From contig DASVHD010000046.1 of assembly GCA_036382775.1 (NCBI GenBank), positions 1 through 64,000 on the forward strand: a DNA stretch of 64,000 nt, written 5' to 3'. Of the stretch, positions 24,713-32,013 are shown one piece after another (positions within the stretch are counted from its first letter, which is position 1; every line of letters begins with the position of its first letter). This DNA comes from a bacterium. GTDB lineage: Bacteria > Hydrothermota > Tepidihabitantia > SM23-42 > JAOAFX01. The notes beneath the pieces are model-generated. The model saw nothing but the letters and a program-made list of their open reading frames with translations, did no database searches and had not been told where the DNA came from. Position numbers and translations under genes: made by a program.

Positions 24713-24890
24713 GATTTCAAATGGAACCTTCAGCATTTCCCTGCTGTTTGTCCCATTAGAGAAAATCACCGACTTCAATCGGTGGTTGGTTCCTAACAAA
24801 GCAGACAGAGGTTCAATAATACTGTTGCGCATTCCTATGTAATAGTAGAGTTCTCTAACGGGATTTGTTGTCTATAACACCAGGATGATA
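24713..24890 (+). repeat. Structured ~175-bp repeat, copy 5
   Basis: Left arm ATTTCAAATGG..., outer stem CCCATTAGAGAA / TTCTCTAACGGG, a perfect inner hairpin CACCGA-CTTCAA-TCGGTG (24767-24784), and right end TTGTCTATAACACCAGGATG. It shares the GATAGCGCCTACCTG extension with copy 3. Confidence 0.9.
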
Positions 24891-24904
24891 GCGCCTACCT
24901 GCAT

Positions 24905-25105
24905 AAGATACGCGCACTCTGAAGGGTGCGGCTGCATTTTAAAAAACCAAAACCGGATTCCCGATTGCTCGGGAATGACCCCGATTGGAAATGCTATTGC
25001 TGACGGGGCGGACAGAAAACAGATGAGATTGCTTCCCCTCGTTCCTCGGGACACCAGCATTTTAATTTTCCTAATGTAGCGCACAAAGATCGCTCGCAAT
25101 GACAA
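24905..25105. repeat. Mosaic of short palindromic repeats (24.9 kb)
   Basis: CGCACTCTGAAGGGTGCG, GGATTCCCGATTGCTCGGGA with AATGAC, and GAGATTGCTTCCCCTCG...CGCAATGAC. No gene is seen between 24644 and 25199. Confidence 0.78.
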
Positions 25106-25199
25106 AAAAGGGACTGCGAAATCTAATGGTGATATATTTCTTTAAATAGATGGCAGCCTTAAACCAAATAGACTAAAAAAACCAAATAGACCAAAAAGA

Positions 25200-27242
25200 C
25201 TATTTCCGTTTTTTTATTTCTTCCACCACTTCCGGCGGTACCGGGAAGCCCAGGGAGCGGGCTTTAAGCACATCCTCGAGCGCCTTCTCAGACATCCCCA
25301 GCTGGTATTCGGCCATGCCGCGGTAGTAATAGGCGGTGGTGTACATTGTATCCAGTTCCAAGGCTTTGTTATAATCTGCCAGCGCCAGCCCGAACTCCGC
25401 CGCGTTCAAATAGATATTGCCGCGGTTGTGGTATGCCGCGGCCTTTTTGGGATCCAGGATCAGCGCGCGGTCGTAATCAGCTATCGCCCGGTCATACTGC
25501 CCGGTCCTGCCATACGCCACGCCCCGGTTATAATAGGCATCGCTGTATCTATCGTTTAACTTAATACTCCGGGAATAGTCATCGATCGCGTCAAAATACC
25601 TTTTTTGCACAAACCGCAGGTCACCGCGGTTCATGTACGCCATGGGTAATTTAGGGTTTATCTTCAATGCCTGATTATAGTCGGCTAGAGCTTTTCCCAG
25701 ATCGCCGGAGTTGAAATAAATAATGCCGCGGTCATTGTACACCTGTGCATATGTTGGGTCGAGCTCGAGCGCGCGGTTGTAGTCAGCCAGCGCTTCATCG
25801 AACTTATGAGTTTTTTGATACAAAAAGCCGCGCTGCTCGTGGAAGTAAGCAATGTTTGGTTCGATGGCGATCGCACGGTTAAAATCTGCCAGTGCTTTGC
25901 TGTAATAATCGGTCCTGTCCAAACCCGGGACGGTCGAGTCAGCTATTTGAAAATATGCTAAGCCGCGGTTATTCAATGCCACAGGGTTATCAGGGAATTG
26001 CGTGAGCACATTATTCCAAAGCGTAATGCTGTCTTTCCAGGCATAGCAGCGGTTGAAACTCAGGACCGCAAGCGCGACAATGACCCCGGCCAGGATAAAA
26101 GATACCGCATTCAGCCAGAACAGCCGATAATTCCGCTTTAGATAATTATACAGCCATAAAAATCCCAGAACAAGCAGGAAAAGAACTCCCAGCGATGGCG
26201 CATACATGTACCGTTCTGCCGCGATGGCAAAACCAACCAGAGGCACGAGCTGGATGACCGGGAAAACAGTGATGATAAAGAACAGGCTGGCGAATACGGC
26301 TCTTTTAGTTGTTTTCCGCACATACAGGAGCCACAGTATTACGCCAAACCCGATGACCGCAAGCGGCGCCAGGAGATAATCAAGGGGCAGGGACAGGATC
26401 CGATTGATGTTATTTGGGTAAGGGTAGAATGCAGATAGGTTAAAGGGCGCAAAGAGCTTGCTTAGATAAAATATTATATTGCGGCATGCCACAAAGATAT
26501 TTGCGGGTACTTTCAACTGCGCGCTGTGAAGCGTCTGTTGCGCCAGAATGTTGATTACGAGAAAGAGGATGGAGATACAGAACAGCGGGATCTTTTCCAA
26601 TAGTATTTTTATGGTCAGCCGGCGTTGGTGAAGATAATCAAACAGTACCAAAACGAGCGGTAGCGTCATTGCCATGGGCTTTGCGAAGATCGATAAAACA
26701 AACAGGAAAATAGTTAACAGATAATATGTAAGTTTACGACGGTTTAGAAAAATTATATAAATGATCAAGGCGCTTAAGAAAAACATCGAATAGAGCATAT
26801 CCTTACGTTCGGTCGCCCATGCGACAGATTCCACGTGGAGAGGGTGGAGAGCGAACAAGATAGATACAATAAAAGCTGTCGTCAGGTTTTGAGAGAGAAG
26901 ATAAAATAGATAAAATACGAGCAGGGTATTGAATAGATGTAAAACAAGATTAGTAGTGTGAGAGACTCGCGGGTTGAACATTTGACCTGAACACCGATAC
27001 TCCAGCGCGAATGAAAGCATGGTCAGGGGGATATACGTGCCGACATACGATGAAGATAAAATCGTCGCAATGTTTGACCATGACAATGTCTGAATATCGG
27101 AGTTTTCTAGGATCAGAGTGGAATCATCCCAGTTGGTATACCCGTTGTTAAGTGACGGCAAGAAAGTGAGGAAGGTGATAACAACAAGGACTACCATCAG
27201 AATAATGATGAGATTTTTTCTGGATCTGGTTTCCATGCGCAT
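25200..27242 (-). CDS. Polytopic glycosyltransferase-like membrane protein with C-terminal TPRs
   Basis: The architecture is that of TMTC-type / PMT-superfamily proteins: an N-terminal membrane domain with roughly ten helices (residues ~10-400) and then seven or eight TPRs (to ~660). The first periplasmic loop contains NNGYTNWDDSTLILEN, with the DD typical of GT-C catalytic loops, and later HPLHVESVAWATERKDMLY, a conserved TMTC motif. Repeats follow the pattern 'AYYNRGVAYGRTGQYDRAIADYDRAL'. Related proteins transfer mannose or other sugars from lipid carriers to secreted proteins, and such a role here is inferred. It has its own promoter, with the ATG about 4 nt after the -10 and another in-frame ATG two codons later. 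Confidence 0.8.
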   Translation of the reverse strand: MRMETRSRKNLIIILMVVLVVITFLTFLPSLNNGYTNWDDSTLILENSDIQTLSWSNIATILSSSYVGTYIPLTMLSFALEYRCSGQMFNPRVSHTTNLVLHLFNTLLVFYLFYLLSQNLTTAFIVSILFALHPLHVESVAWATERKDMLYSMFFLSALIIYIIFLNRRKLTYYLLTIFLFVLSIFAKPMAMTLPLVLVLFDYLHQRRLTIKILLEKIPLFCISILFLVINILAQQTLHSAQLKVPANIFVACRNIIFYLSKLFAPFNLSAFYPYPNNINRILSLPLDYLLAPLAVIGFGVILWLLYVRKTTKRAVFASLFFIITVFPVIQLVPLVGFAIAAERYMYAPSLGVLFLLVLGFLWLYNYLKRNYRLFWLNAVSFILAGVIVALAVLSFNRCYAWKDSITLWNNVLTQFPDNPVALNNRGLAYFQIADSTVPGLDRTDYYSKALADFNRAIAIEPNIAYFHEQRGFLYQKTHKFDEALADYNRALELDPTYAQVYNDRGIIYFNSGDLGKALADYNQALKINPKLPMAYMNRGDLRFVQKRYFDAIDDYSRSIKLNDRYSDAYYNRGVAYGRTGQYDRAIADYDRALILDPKKAAAYHNRGNIYLNAAEFGLALADYNKALELDTMYTTAYYYRGMAEYQLGMSEKALEDVLKARSLGFPVPPEVVEEIKKRK

Positions 27243-27246
27243 AAAT

Positions 27247-27274
27247 ATGGTATTCAGACTGGATTCCGTGTCAA
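27247..27274 (-). promoter_or_regulatory. Promoter of the TPR glycosyltransferase gene (near-leaderless)
   Basis: Minus strand: TTGACA (27269-27274), 16-nt spacer, TACCAT (27247-27252). The -10 is weak and 4 nt separate it from the ATG. Confidence 0.5.
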
Positions 27275-27284
27275 CAGTTAAGGA

Positions 27285-27660
27285 TACCCCTCACCCTTAC
27301 CCTCTCCCCATAAAGGGATATCAGTTATTATTGAAAGTTGATGTTTTGATGTTGCCACAAGGGGAGAGGAATTTTAAGAGTTGGGAAGAGCTTAGTCTTC
27401 GCCCGTCACTCCTGCGAACGCAGGAGTCCAGATGAAAAGAACTGAATTCCGTGTTAAACACGGAATGACAAATACGGACTGGGTTCCCGCTGGAGTTTAC
27501 CCCGTACTTGATACGGGGCGGGAATGACATAGAAAAAGTAGGGCAAGGTCATGATCCCGCAATACGGGGCTTGCCTCCAGAACCAATGGTTCTTACGGAA
27601 CCATTGGTTAGTTTTGCTTAAAACATCATAATCCGCAAACCTGAAGGTTTGTCCCACATT
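27285..27660. repeat. Mosaic of palindromic repeats (27.3-27.7 kb)
   Basis: Units in order: CCTCACCCTTACCCTCTCCC...GGGGAGAGG; CTGCGAACGCAG; TTCCGTGTTAAACACGGAA; GGTTCCCGC...GCGGGAATGAC; GGTCATGATCCCGCAATACG; AACCAATGGTTCTTACGGAACCATTGGTT-type hairpin; GCAAACCTGAAGGTTTG. The third- and first-from-last units recur at 43447-43530. No gene is seen. Confidence 0.75.
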
Positions 27661-27744
27661 TTTAAATAGTTAGACACGCCAATTCATGCTTGTATTCTGT
27701 GACATAATGTATAAAATATGACCATAATCGAAGGGAGTATCGGC

Positions 27745-29211
27745 ATGCGGCCAAAACTGAAGTTTTTAGATGATGAACTGATAAAGAAAATAATCTCTGA
27801 AGCCCGCGTAATTTTGTGCCAACTGGGCATGACTATCCATAACAAGACAGTGCTTGACCTGCTGGCTGAAAATGGGGCAGAGGTCAAGGGAGAAGATTAT
27901 CATGTTAAATTCACCAATGATTTGATCGACCGGTCGCTTAAAACAGTTCCGCGTTCGTTCAAACTGTACGATGTTACGGGAAATCAAACCCATGACTTCT
28001 CAGGCTATAATGTCTATTTCACGCCCGGTTCAGCCGCGCTCAATATCCTGGACCAATCAGGCAGGATTAGGCGGCCTGTGACCGCGGATTATGTCATGTA
28101 CGCAAAGCTGGTGAGCCGCCTGAAAAATATCGCGTCCCAGGCGACCGCGTTCATTCCTTCGGACGTGCACGAAAAAATATCTGACAGTTATAGGTTATTT
28201 TTAAGTCTGCTTTACTGCGAAAAGCCCGTGGTCACGGGCGCATTCACGATCGATTCGTTCAATGTGATGAAAGACATGCAGATCGCAGTGCGCGGCAGTG
28301 AAAAGTCGCTCGCGGAAAAACCCTTAACAGTATTTTCCTGCTGTCCGTCCGCGCCTTTGAAATGGAGCGACGCGACGAGCCAGAACCTTTTGGACTGCGC
28401 GCGCTACGGCATCCCCGTGGAGATAATTTCCATGCCATTGGCCGGTTTCATGGCGCCCGTGACCCTGGTGGGAACATTGATCCAGCACACGGCGGAAACC
28501 ATTAGCGGGATCGTTTTGAGCCAGCTTGCTAACCCCGGCACGCCGGTCCTTTATGGCGGATCGCCGGCGATCTTTGACGTGCGGTACGAGACCACGCCCA
28601 TGGGCGCGATCGAGACCCAGATGATCGATTGCGCGTATAACGAGATCGGAAAATATCTTGGATTACCCACGCAGGCCTATATCTCGCTGAGTGACGCCAA
28701 ACTTTTAGACGCGCAGGCCGGTCTGGAATCGGCAATGGGCGCGACCCTGGCGGCGCTTGCCGGAATAAATAACATATCGGGTCCGGGCATGCTGGATTTT
28801 GAATCCTGCCAGAGCCTGGAAAAACTGGTGGTCGACAACGAAATCTGCGGCATGGTATTGCGCATGACCCGGGGCATTGAACCAAGAGACGATGATTTCC
28901 CGGCGATGGGGCTTTTCCAGGAGTTGTTAAAGAATAAGCACCTGCTGATCTCCAAGCACACGCGCACGCACCTTAAACAAGAGCATTATATGCCGGGCAA
29001 CGTTATTGACCGGGCGAACCGGCCGCGGTGGCAGGAAACCGGGGCCAAAACGATCGATCAGAGAGCGCTTGCCGAGGTCAAAAAACTGATAAGCGAATAC
29101 GAGCCATCGAAACTTGAAGATAAGGTGAAAGAGGAACTGGGAAAGTTGATAAAAAATGAGGCAATTAGATACGGGATGGAGAAATTACCGGAGAGGTCAT
29201 GCGATTGCTGA
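27745..29211 (+). CDS. MttB-family (trimethylamine methyltransferase-like) corrinoid-dependent methyltransferase, non-pyrrolysine type
   Basis: MttB-superfamily proteins transfer a methyl group from a quaternary or tertiary amine to a cognate corrinoid protein. The 488-residue sequence shows the family's YFTPGSAALNILDQSGRIRRPVTADYV, the barrel segments GIPVEIISMPLAGFMAPVT and TPVLYGGSPAIFDVRYETTPMGAIE, and DAQAGLESAMGATLAALAG. No in-frame UAG is needed, so this is a non-pyrrolysine member. In that class the known substrates include glycine betaine, proline betaine, carnitine and butyrobetaine; which applies here is unknown. The next two genes supply the corrinoid protein and a methyl acceptor enzyme. 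The start is chosen because GAAGGGAG lies ~7 nt upstream; an ATG nine codons earlier lacks a Shine-Dalgarno sequence. Confidence 0.87.
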   Translation: MRPKLKFLDDELIKKIISEARVILCQLGMTIHNKTVLDLLAENGAEVKGEDYHVKFTNDLIDRSLKTVPRSFKLYDVTGNQTHDFSGYNVYFTPGSAALNILDQSGRIRRPVTADYVMYAKLVSRLKNIASQATAFIPSDVHEKISDSYRLFLSLLYCEKPVVTGAFTIDSFNVMKDMQIAVRGSEKSLAEKPLTVFSCCPSAPLKWSDATSQNLLDCARYGIPVEIISMPLAGFMAPVTLVGTLIQHTAETISGIVLSQLANPGTPVLYGGSPAIFDVRYETTPMGAIETQMIDCAYNEIGKYLGLPTQAYISLSDAKLLDAQAGLESAMGATLAALAGINNISGPGMLDFESCQSLEKLVVDNEICGMVLRMTRGIEPRDDDFPAMGLFQELLKNKHLLISKHTRTHLKQEHYMPGNVIDRANRPRWQETGAKTIDQRALAEVKKLISEYEPSKLEDKVKEELGKLIKNEAIRYGMEKLPERSCDC

Positions 29212-29217
29212 TAATAA

Positions 29218-29400
29218 GGGATCCCTCGATGCGCTTTGCAGCGCATAAACCTCGGGACGCTCAAATTTTCAACCAAATTATACATAGGATTTGGGAAAAT
29301 TTGGCGGAAGCGAAAAAATATGGGATGGGAAAGCTGCCCCTCTCCCTTACCCTCCCCCTCGAGGGGGGAGGATAGAGGTGGGGGTGAAAGGAGGATATGC
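29218..29400. repeat. Repeat insertion between the MttB-like and corrinoid-protein genes
   Basis: A CCCTCGATGCG...CGCATAAACCTCGGGACG unit continues with GCTCAAATTTTCAACCAAAT...ATTTGG, then a CCCTCCCCCTCGAGGGGGGA palindrome. The first unit recurs at 30048-30133. The Shine-Dalgarno sequence of the next gene (AAAGGAGG) lies at its right edge. Confidence 0.75.
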
Positions 29401-29403
29401 CGA

Positions 29404-30045
29404 ATGAATATTGTTAAGCAGATAGAAACGGCTTTGGTGCAAGGCGATGATACAGGCGTGGGAAAGCTCACGCAGGACGCGGTAAAGCAGGGGATCGCGG
29501 CCAAAGATATATTGAATAAGGGACTAATTTCCGGTATGGAGATCGTGGGCGCGAAGTTCAAGGAACATGAGATATTTCTGCCTGAAGTGCTGTTATCAGC
29601 GCAGGCCATGAATGCCGGCATGGATATCATCAAGCCATTGCTAGAAAAGAGCGGTGCACCCGGTTTGGGCAGGGTCGTACTGGGCACGGTCCAGGGTGAT
29701 ATCCATGATATCGGCAAGAACCTGGTGGGCATCATGCTTAAAGGCGCGGGGTTTGAGGTCATCGACCTGGGCAGTGATGTGTCGCCGGATAAGTTCGTGG
29801 CAACTGCACAAAAGGAGAAGGCCCAGGTGATCGGCATGTCTTCTCTATTAACCACCACCATGCCCGTTATGAAAGAAGTAGTGGATCTGGTCAAAGAAAA
29901 AAAATTGAAAGTTAAAACCATTATCGGAGGCGCGCCCGTGACTCAGGAATACGCGAAAGAGATCGGCGCGGATTCGTATGGGTATGATGCCGTGAGTGCG
30001 GTGGAACGGGTGAAGGCGTTAATAATGCAACGTAGAGCCAAATGA
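29404..30045 (+). CDS. Corrinoid-binding methyl carrier protein (MtbC/MttC/MtgC-like)
   Basis: The protein shuttles the methyl group on a cobalamin between methyltransferases. The N-terminal helical cap (residues ~1-85, with LPEVLLSAQAMNAGMDIIKPLL) precedes a B12-binding Rossmann domain bearing the signature GDIHDIGKNLVGIMLKGAGF (DxHxxG; the His is the lower axial cobalt ligand), then VIGMSSLLTTTM and IIGGAPVT. The length of 213 aa is standard. The first codons of the longer open frame are repeat sequence, so the ATG behind AAAGGAGG is used. The last few codons (LIMQRRAK) are followed by a repeat and then a second copy of the preceding sequence, so the C-terminus was probably altered by that insertion. 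Confidence 0.92.
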   Translation: MNIVKQIETALVQGDDTGVGKLTQDAVKQGIAAKDILNKGLISGMEIVGAKFKEHEIFLPEVLLSAQAMNAGMDIIKPLLEKSGAPGLGRVVLGTVQGDIHDIGKNLVGIMLKGAGFEVIDLGSDVSPDKFVATAQKEKAQVIGMSSLLTTTMPVMKEVVDLVKEKKLKVKTIIGGAPVTQEYAKEIGADSYGYDAVSAVERVKALIMQRRAK

Positions 30046-30047
30046 AA

Positions 30048-30178
30048 TCCCTCGATGCGCTATACGCGCATAAACCTCGGGACGCTCAAATTTTCAGCCA
30101 AATCACACTGAAGATTTGGAAAATTTGGCGGATGCCGTGAGCGCGGTGGAACGGGTGAAAGCAATGATGAAGAGATGA
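30048..30178. repeat. Repeat insertion plus duplicated 3' end of the corrinoid-protein gene
   Basis: The CCCTCGATGCG...CTCGGGACG / CAAATTTTC...ATTTGG unit (30048-30131) is followed by GATGCCGTGAGCGCGGTGG... (30132 onward). That sequence repeats the gene's own 3' end at about 29988 with 2 differences in ~30 nt and ends in its own in-frame AAGAGATGA stop. Confidence 0.75.
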
Positions 30179-30207
30179 AGGGAAGAGGGGAAGATAAGGA
30201 TGAAGAG

Positions 30208-30256
30208 CATAGGAGTTAACTCGTAAGAGTTTTATAAAAGCCTGACGGCTTAACTC
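30208..30256. repeat. GAGTTAACTC...GGCTTAACTCC palindromic repeat, copy 3
   Basis: It ends immediately before the Shine-Dalgarno sequence (CAGGAAA) of the homocysteine methyltransferase gene. Confidence 0.8.
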
Positions 30257-30266
30257 CAGGAAAATT

Positions 30267-31154
30267 ATGAAAAAATTCTCTAAAAGATTAAAAGAAAAAC
30301 GCATAATTATCGCTGACGGCGCAATGGGAACTATGCTCATTGATCGCGGTCTTAAAGCCGGCGAATGCCCTGAACTTTTTAATGAGACAAACCCGGAGAT
30401 GATCTCAGAAATAAACCGCAAGTACCTTGACGCAGGCGCCGAGATCCTGGAAACATGCACTTTCGGTGCAAATCCCTTGAAACTCGCCCGGCACAAGCTC
30501 GAGCACCGTTTTAAGGAGATCAATAAAGCCGCGGTGGCTATAACCAGAGCAGTGGCTGGCAGCAAAGCCTATGTCGCCGCCTGTATCGGACCATCGGGCA
30601 GGATCATGAAGCCTTTTGGCGATACAGAACCGGCAGCCGTGCAAAGCAGTTATGAAAGGCAGATGCAGGTGCTTATTCATGCCGGGATCGATATCATATG
30701 GGTTGAAACCATGACCGACCTGAGGGAAGCGGTGATCGCGGTCCAGGCCGCGAAAAAAGAAGCGCCGCATATCCCCGTTTTCGCAGCCATGACCTTTGAT
30801 AAAACCCGGCGCGGGTATTTTACGATCATGGGTAACAACATAGAGCAAGTGGTAAAGGAACTCGAGGCCGTGGGCGCCGACGCGGTCGGGTCAAATTGCG
30901 GCAACGGCATCGGGAACATGATAGAAATAGCAACGCAATTCGCCAGGTCGGCGCGTGTGCCTATATCCATCCGGCCGAATGCAGGCCTGCCCGTGCTCAA
31001 GGCAAATAAGCCGGTTTATCCCGAGAGTCCCGGCTTTTTCGCTGAAAAAGCACAAGCTCTGGTCAGCGCTGGCGTCCGGATCATCGGTGGCTGCTGTGGG
31101 ACAACGCCTTTACATATAGCTGTAATCAGAAACAAAATGGATTCTACACTCTAA
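30267..31154 (+). CDS. Homocysteine S-methyltransferase (MetH N-terminal-domain type)
   Basis: The enzyme accepts a methyl group onto homocysteine to give methionine. It is a single (beta/alpha)8 barrel: DGAMGTMLIDRGL (residues ~17-29) at the N-terminus, the zinc ligands in GSNCGNG (C210) and GGCCGTTP (C276, C277) at the C-terminus, and VETMTDLREA in the middle. The length (295 aa) corresponds to the homocysteine module of MetH without folate, cobalamin and reactivation modules. Directly downstream of an MttB-like methyltransferase and a corrinoid protein, it probably takes its methyl group from that corrinoid protein, making a split, folate-independent methionine-forming system. This last step is inference from context. 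Confidence 0.88.
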   Translation: MKKFSKRLKEKRIIIADGAMGTMLIDRGLKAGECPELFNETNPEMISEINRKYLDAGAEILETCTFGANPLKLARHKLEHRFKEINKAAVAITRAVAGSKAYVAACIGPSGRIMKPFGDTEPAAVQSSYERQMQVLIHAGIDIIWVETMTDLREAVIAVQAAKKEAPHIPVFAAMTFDKTRRGYFTIMGNNIEQVVKELEAVGADAVGSNCGNGIGNMIEIATQFARSARVPISIRPNAGLPVLKANKPVYPESPGFFAEKAQALVSAGVRIIGGCCGTTPLHIAVIRNKMDSTL

Positions 31155-31213
31155 ATACAAGATTCCAAATACTGAACAATAGATAGGTTCTTAATTTAGA
31201 ATTCTATGAAATT

Positions 31214-31275
31214 CTCCTCACCCTTACCCTCTCCCCCTTTAAAAGGGGGAGAGGAAACAGGTGAGGGGGTTTTGA
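31214..31275. repeat. CCTCACCCTTACCCTCTCCC hairpin repeat
   Basis: CTCTCCCCCTTT pairs with AAAGGGGGAGAG, with outer CCTCACC / GGTGAGG arms. No gene is seen in 31155-31447. Confidence 0.75.
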
Positions 31276-31447
31276 TTGTGTGTGTTCAGCTATTGTGTTG
31301 TCAGTATGTCAGATCACGGGAAAAGGCATCAAGACATCAGGACATCAGGAAAACAGGTTCCTAATACCATGACAATCTTGTAAGAAATCCTCTAATAAAT
31401 GGTGTCCCTGTGGGATAATCTGATCTTCTGATACGCTGAATTCCTGC

Positions 31448-31475
31448 TTGACAATTGGTCAATAATATGTATAAT
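31448..31475 (+). promoter_or_regulatory. Promoter of the DUF4389 gene
   Basis: TTGACA (31448-31453), 16-nt spacer, TATAAT (31470-31475). A ~65-nt leader ends in AAAGGAGG. Confidence 0.8.
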
Positions 31476-31544
31476 ATAGATAATAATAAGTGATTTCTGG
31501 CTACAAATCATAGGCGAAACAGCTGCTTAAAAAAAGGAGGTAGC

Positions 31545-31847
31545 ATGGAAGGATCGCCAGTTAAATTTACAGTTGATTATCCCGAGAAACTTTCTCGTGG
31601 AATATTGATTCTGAGGACCTTGTTCGGCGGTATCTATGTCGGGATACCTCATGGTTTTTGTTTGTTCTTCTATAGCATAGCGGCCTCGGTCGTGATGTTT
31701 ATCGCCTGGTGGGCCATCCTTTTCACCGGGAAGTACCCGAAAGGAATGTTCGATTTTGTTCTGGGGCTATATCGCTGGGGTTTGCGCGTCAATGTCTATA
31801 TGTCGAATATGACCGACAAATACCCGCCTTTTAGCGGCAAAGAATAA
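31545..31847 (+). CDS. DUF4389 family membrane protein
   Basis: The 100-residue protein matches the DUF4389 outline: an N-terminal VDYPEKLSRGILILRTLFG, two membrane segments (GGIYVGIPHGFCLFFYSIA and SVVMFIAWWAILFTG), then GKYPKGMFDFVLGLYRWGLRVNVYMSNMTDKYPPF. The terminal YPPF is a family hallmark. Members are membrane proteins of unknown role, often near envelope or stress genes. AAAGGAGGTAGC precedes the ATG. It forms a single-gene unit with its own consensus promoter and a strong terminator. Confidence 0.85.
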   Translation: MEGSPVKFTVDYPEKLSRGILILRTLFGGIYVGIPHGFCLFFYSIAASVVMFIAWWAILFTGKYPKGMFDFVLGLYRWGLRVNVYMSNMTDKYPPFSGKE

Positions 31848-31875
31848 ACCAAAAAAATCAATCAGAAAAAATACC

Positions 31876-31916
31876 CCGCTGGATATGTTTACACCGGCGG
31901 GGTATTCTTTTCTTAG
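31876..31916. terminator. Bidirectional rho-independent terminator
   Basis: AATACCCCGC-TGG pairs with CCG-GCGGGGTATT around a ~14-nt loop, with A-rich sequence to the left and TCTTTTCTT to the right. It ends the DUF4389 unit and can also end the convergent cyclase gene. Confidence 0.82.
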
Positions 31917-32013
31917 AGAAAAAAGAGTTTACAAATGTTACGAAAGGCAACCAATGAATCGAATATTTTATGATTAATTCGCTTAATTCGCTATCATTCG
32001 TTTTATTCGCTAT

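Noticed and set aside
15295-24890. The structured repeats as integron attC sites separating gene cassettes
   Set aside because: attC sites have RYYYAAC at the left and GTTRRRY at the right. Here the arms read GTTAGAG at the left and CTCTAAC at the right, the genes between them are in both orientations with their own promoters, and there is no integrase.
27745-29211. A pyrrolysine-containing trimethylamine methyltransferase
   Set aside because: The frame is complete at ~488 residues without an in-frame UAG and no pyl genes are seen.
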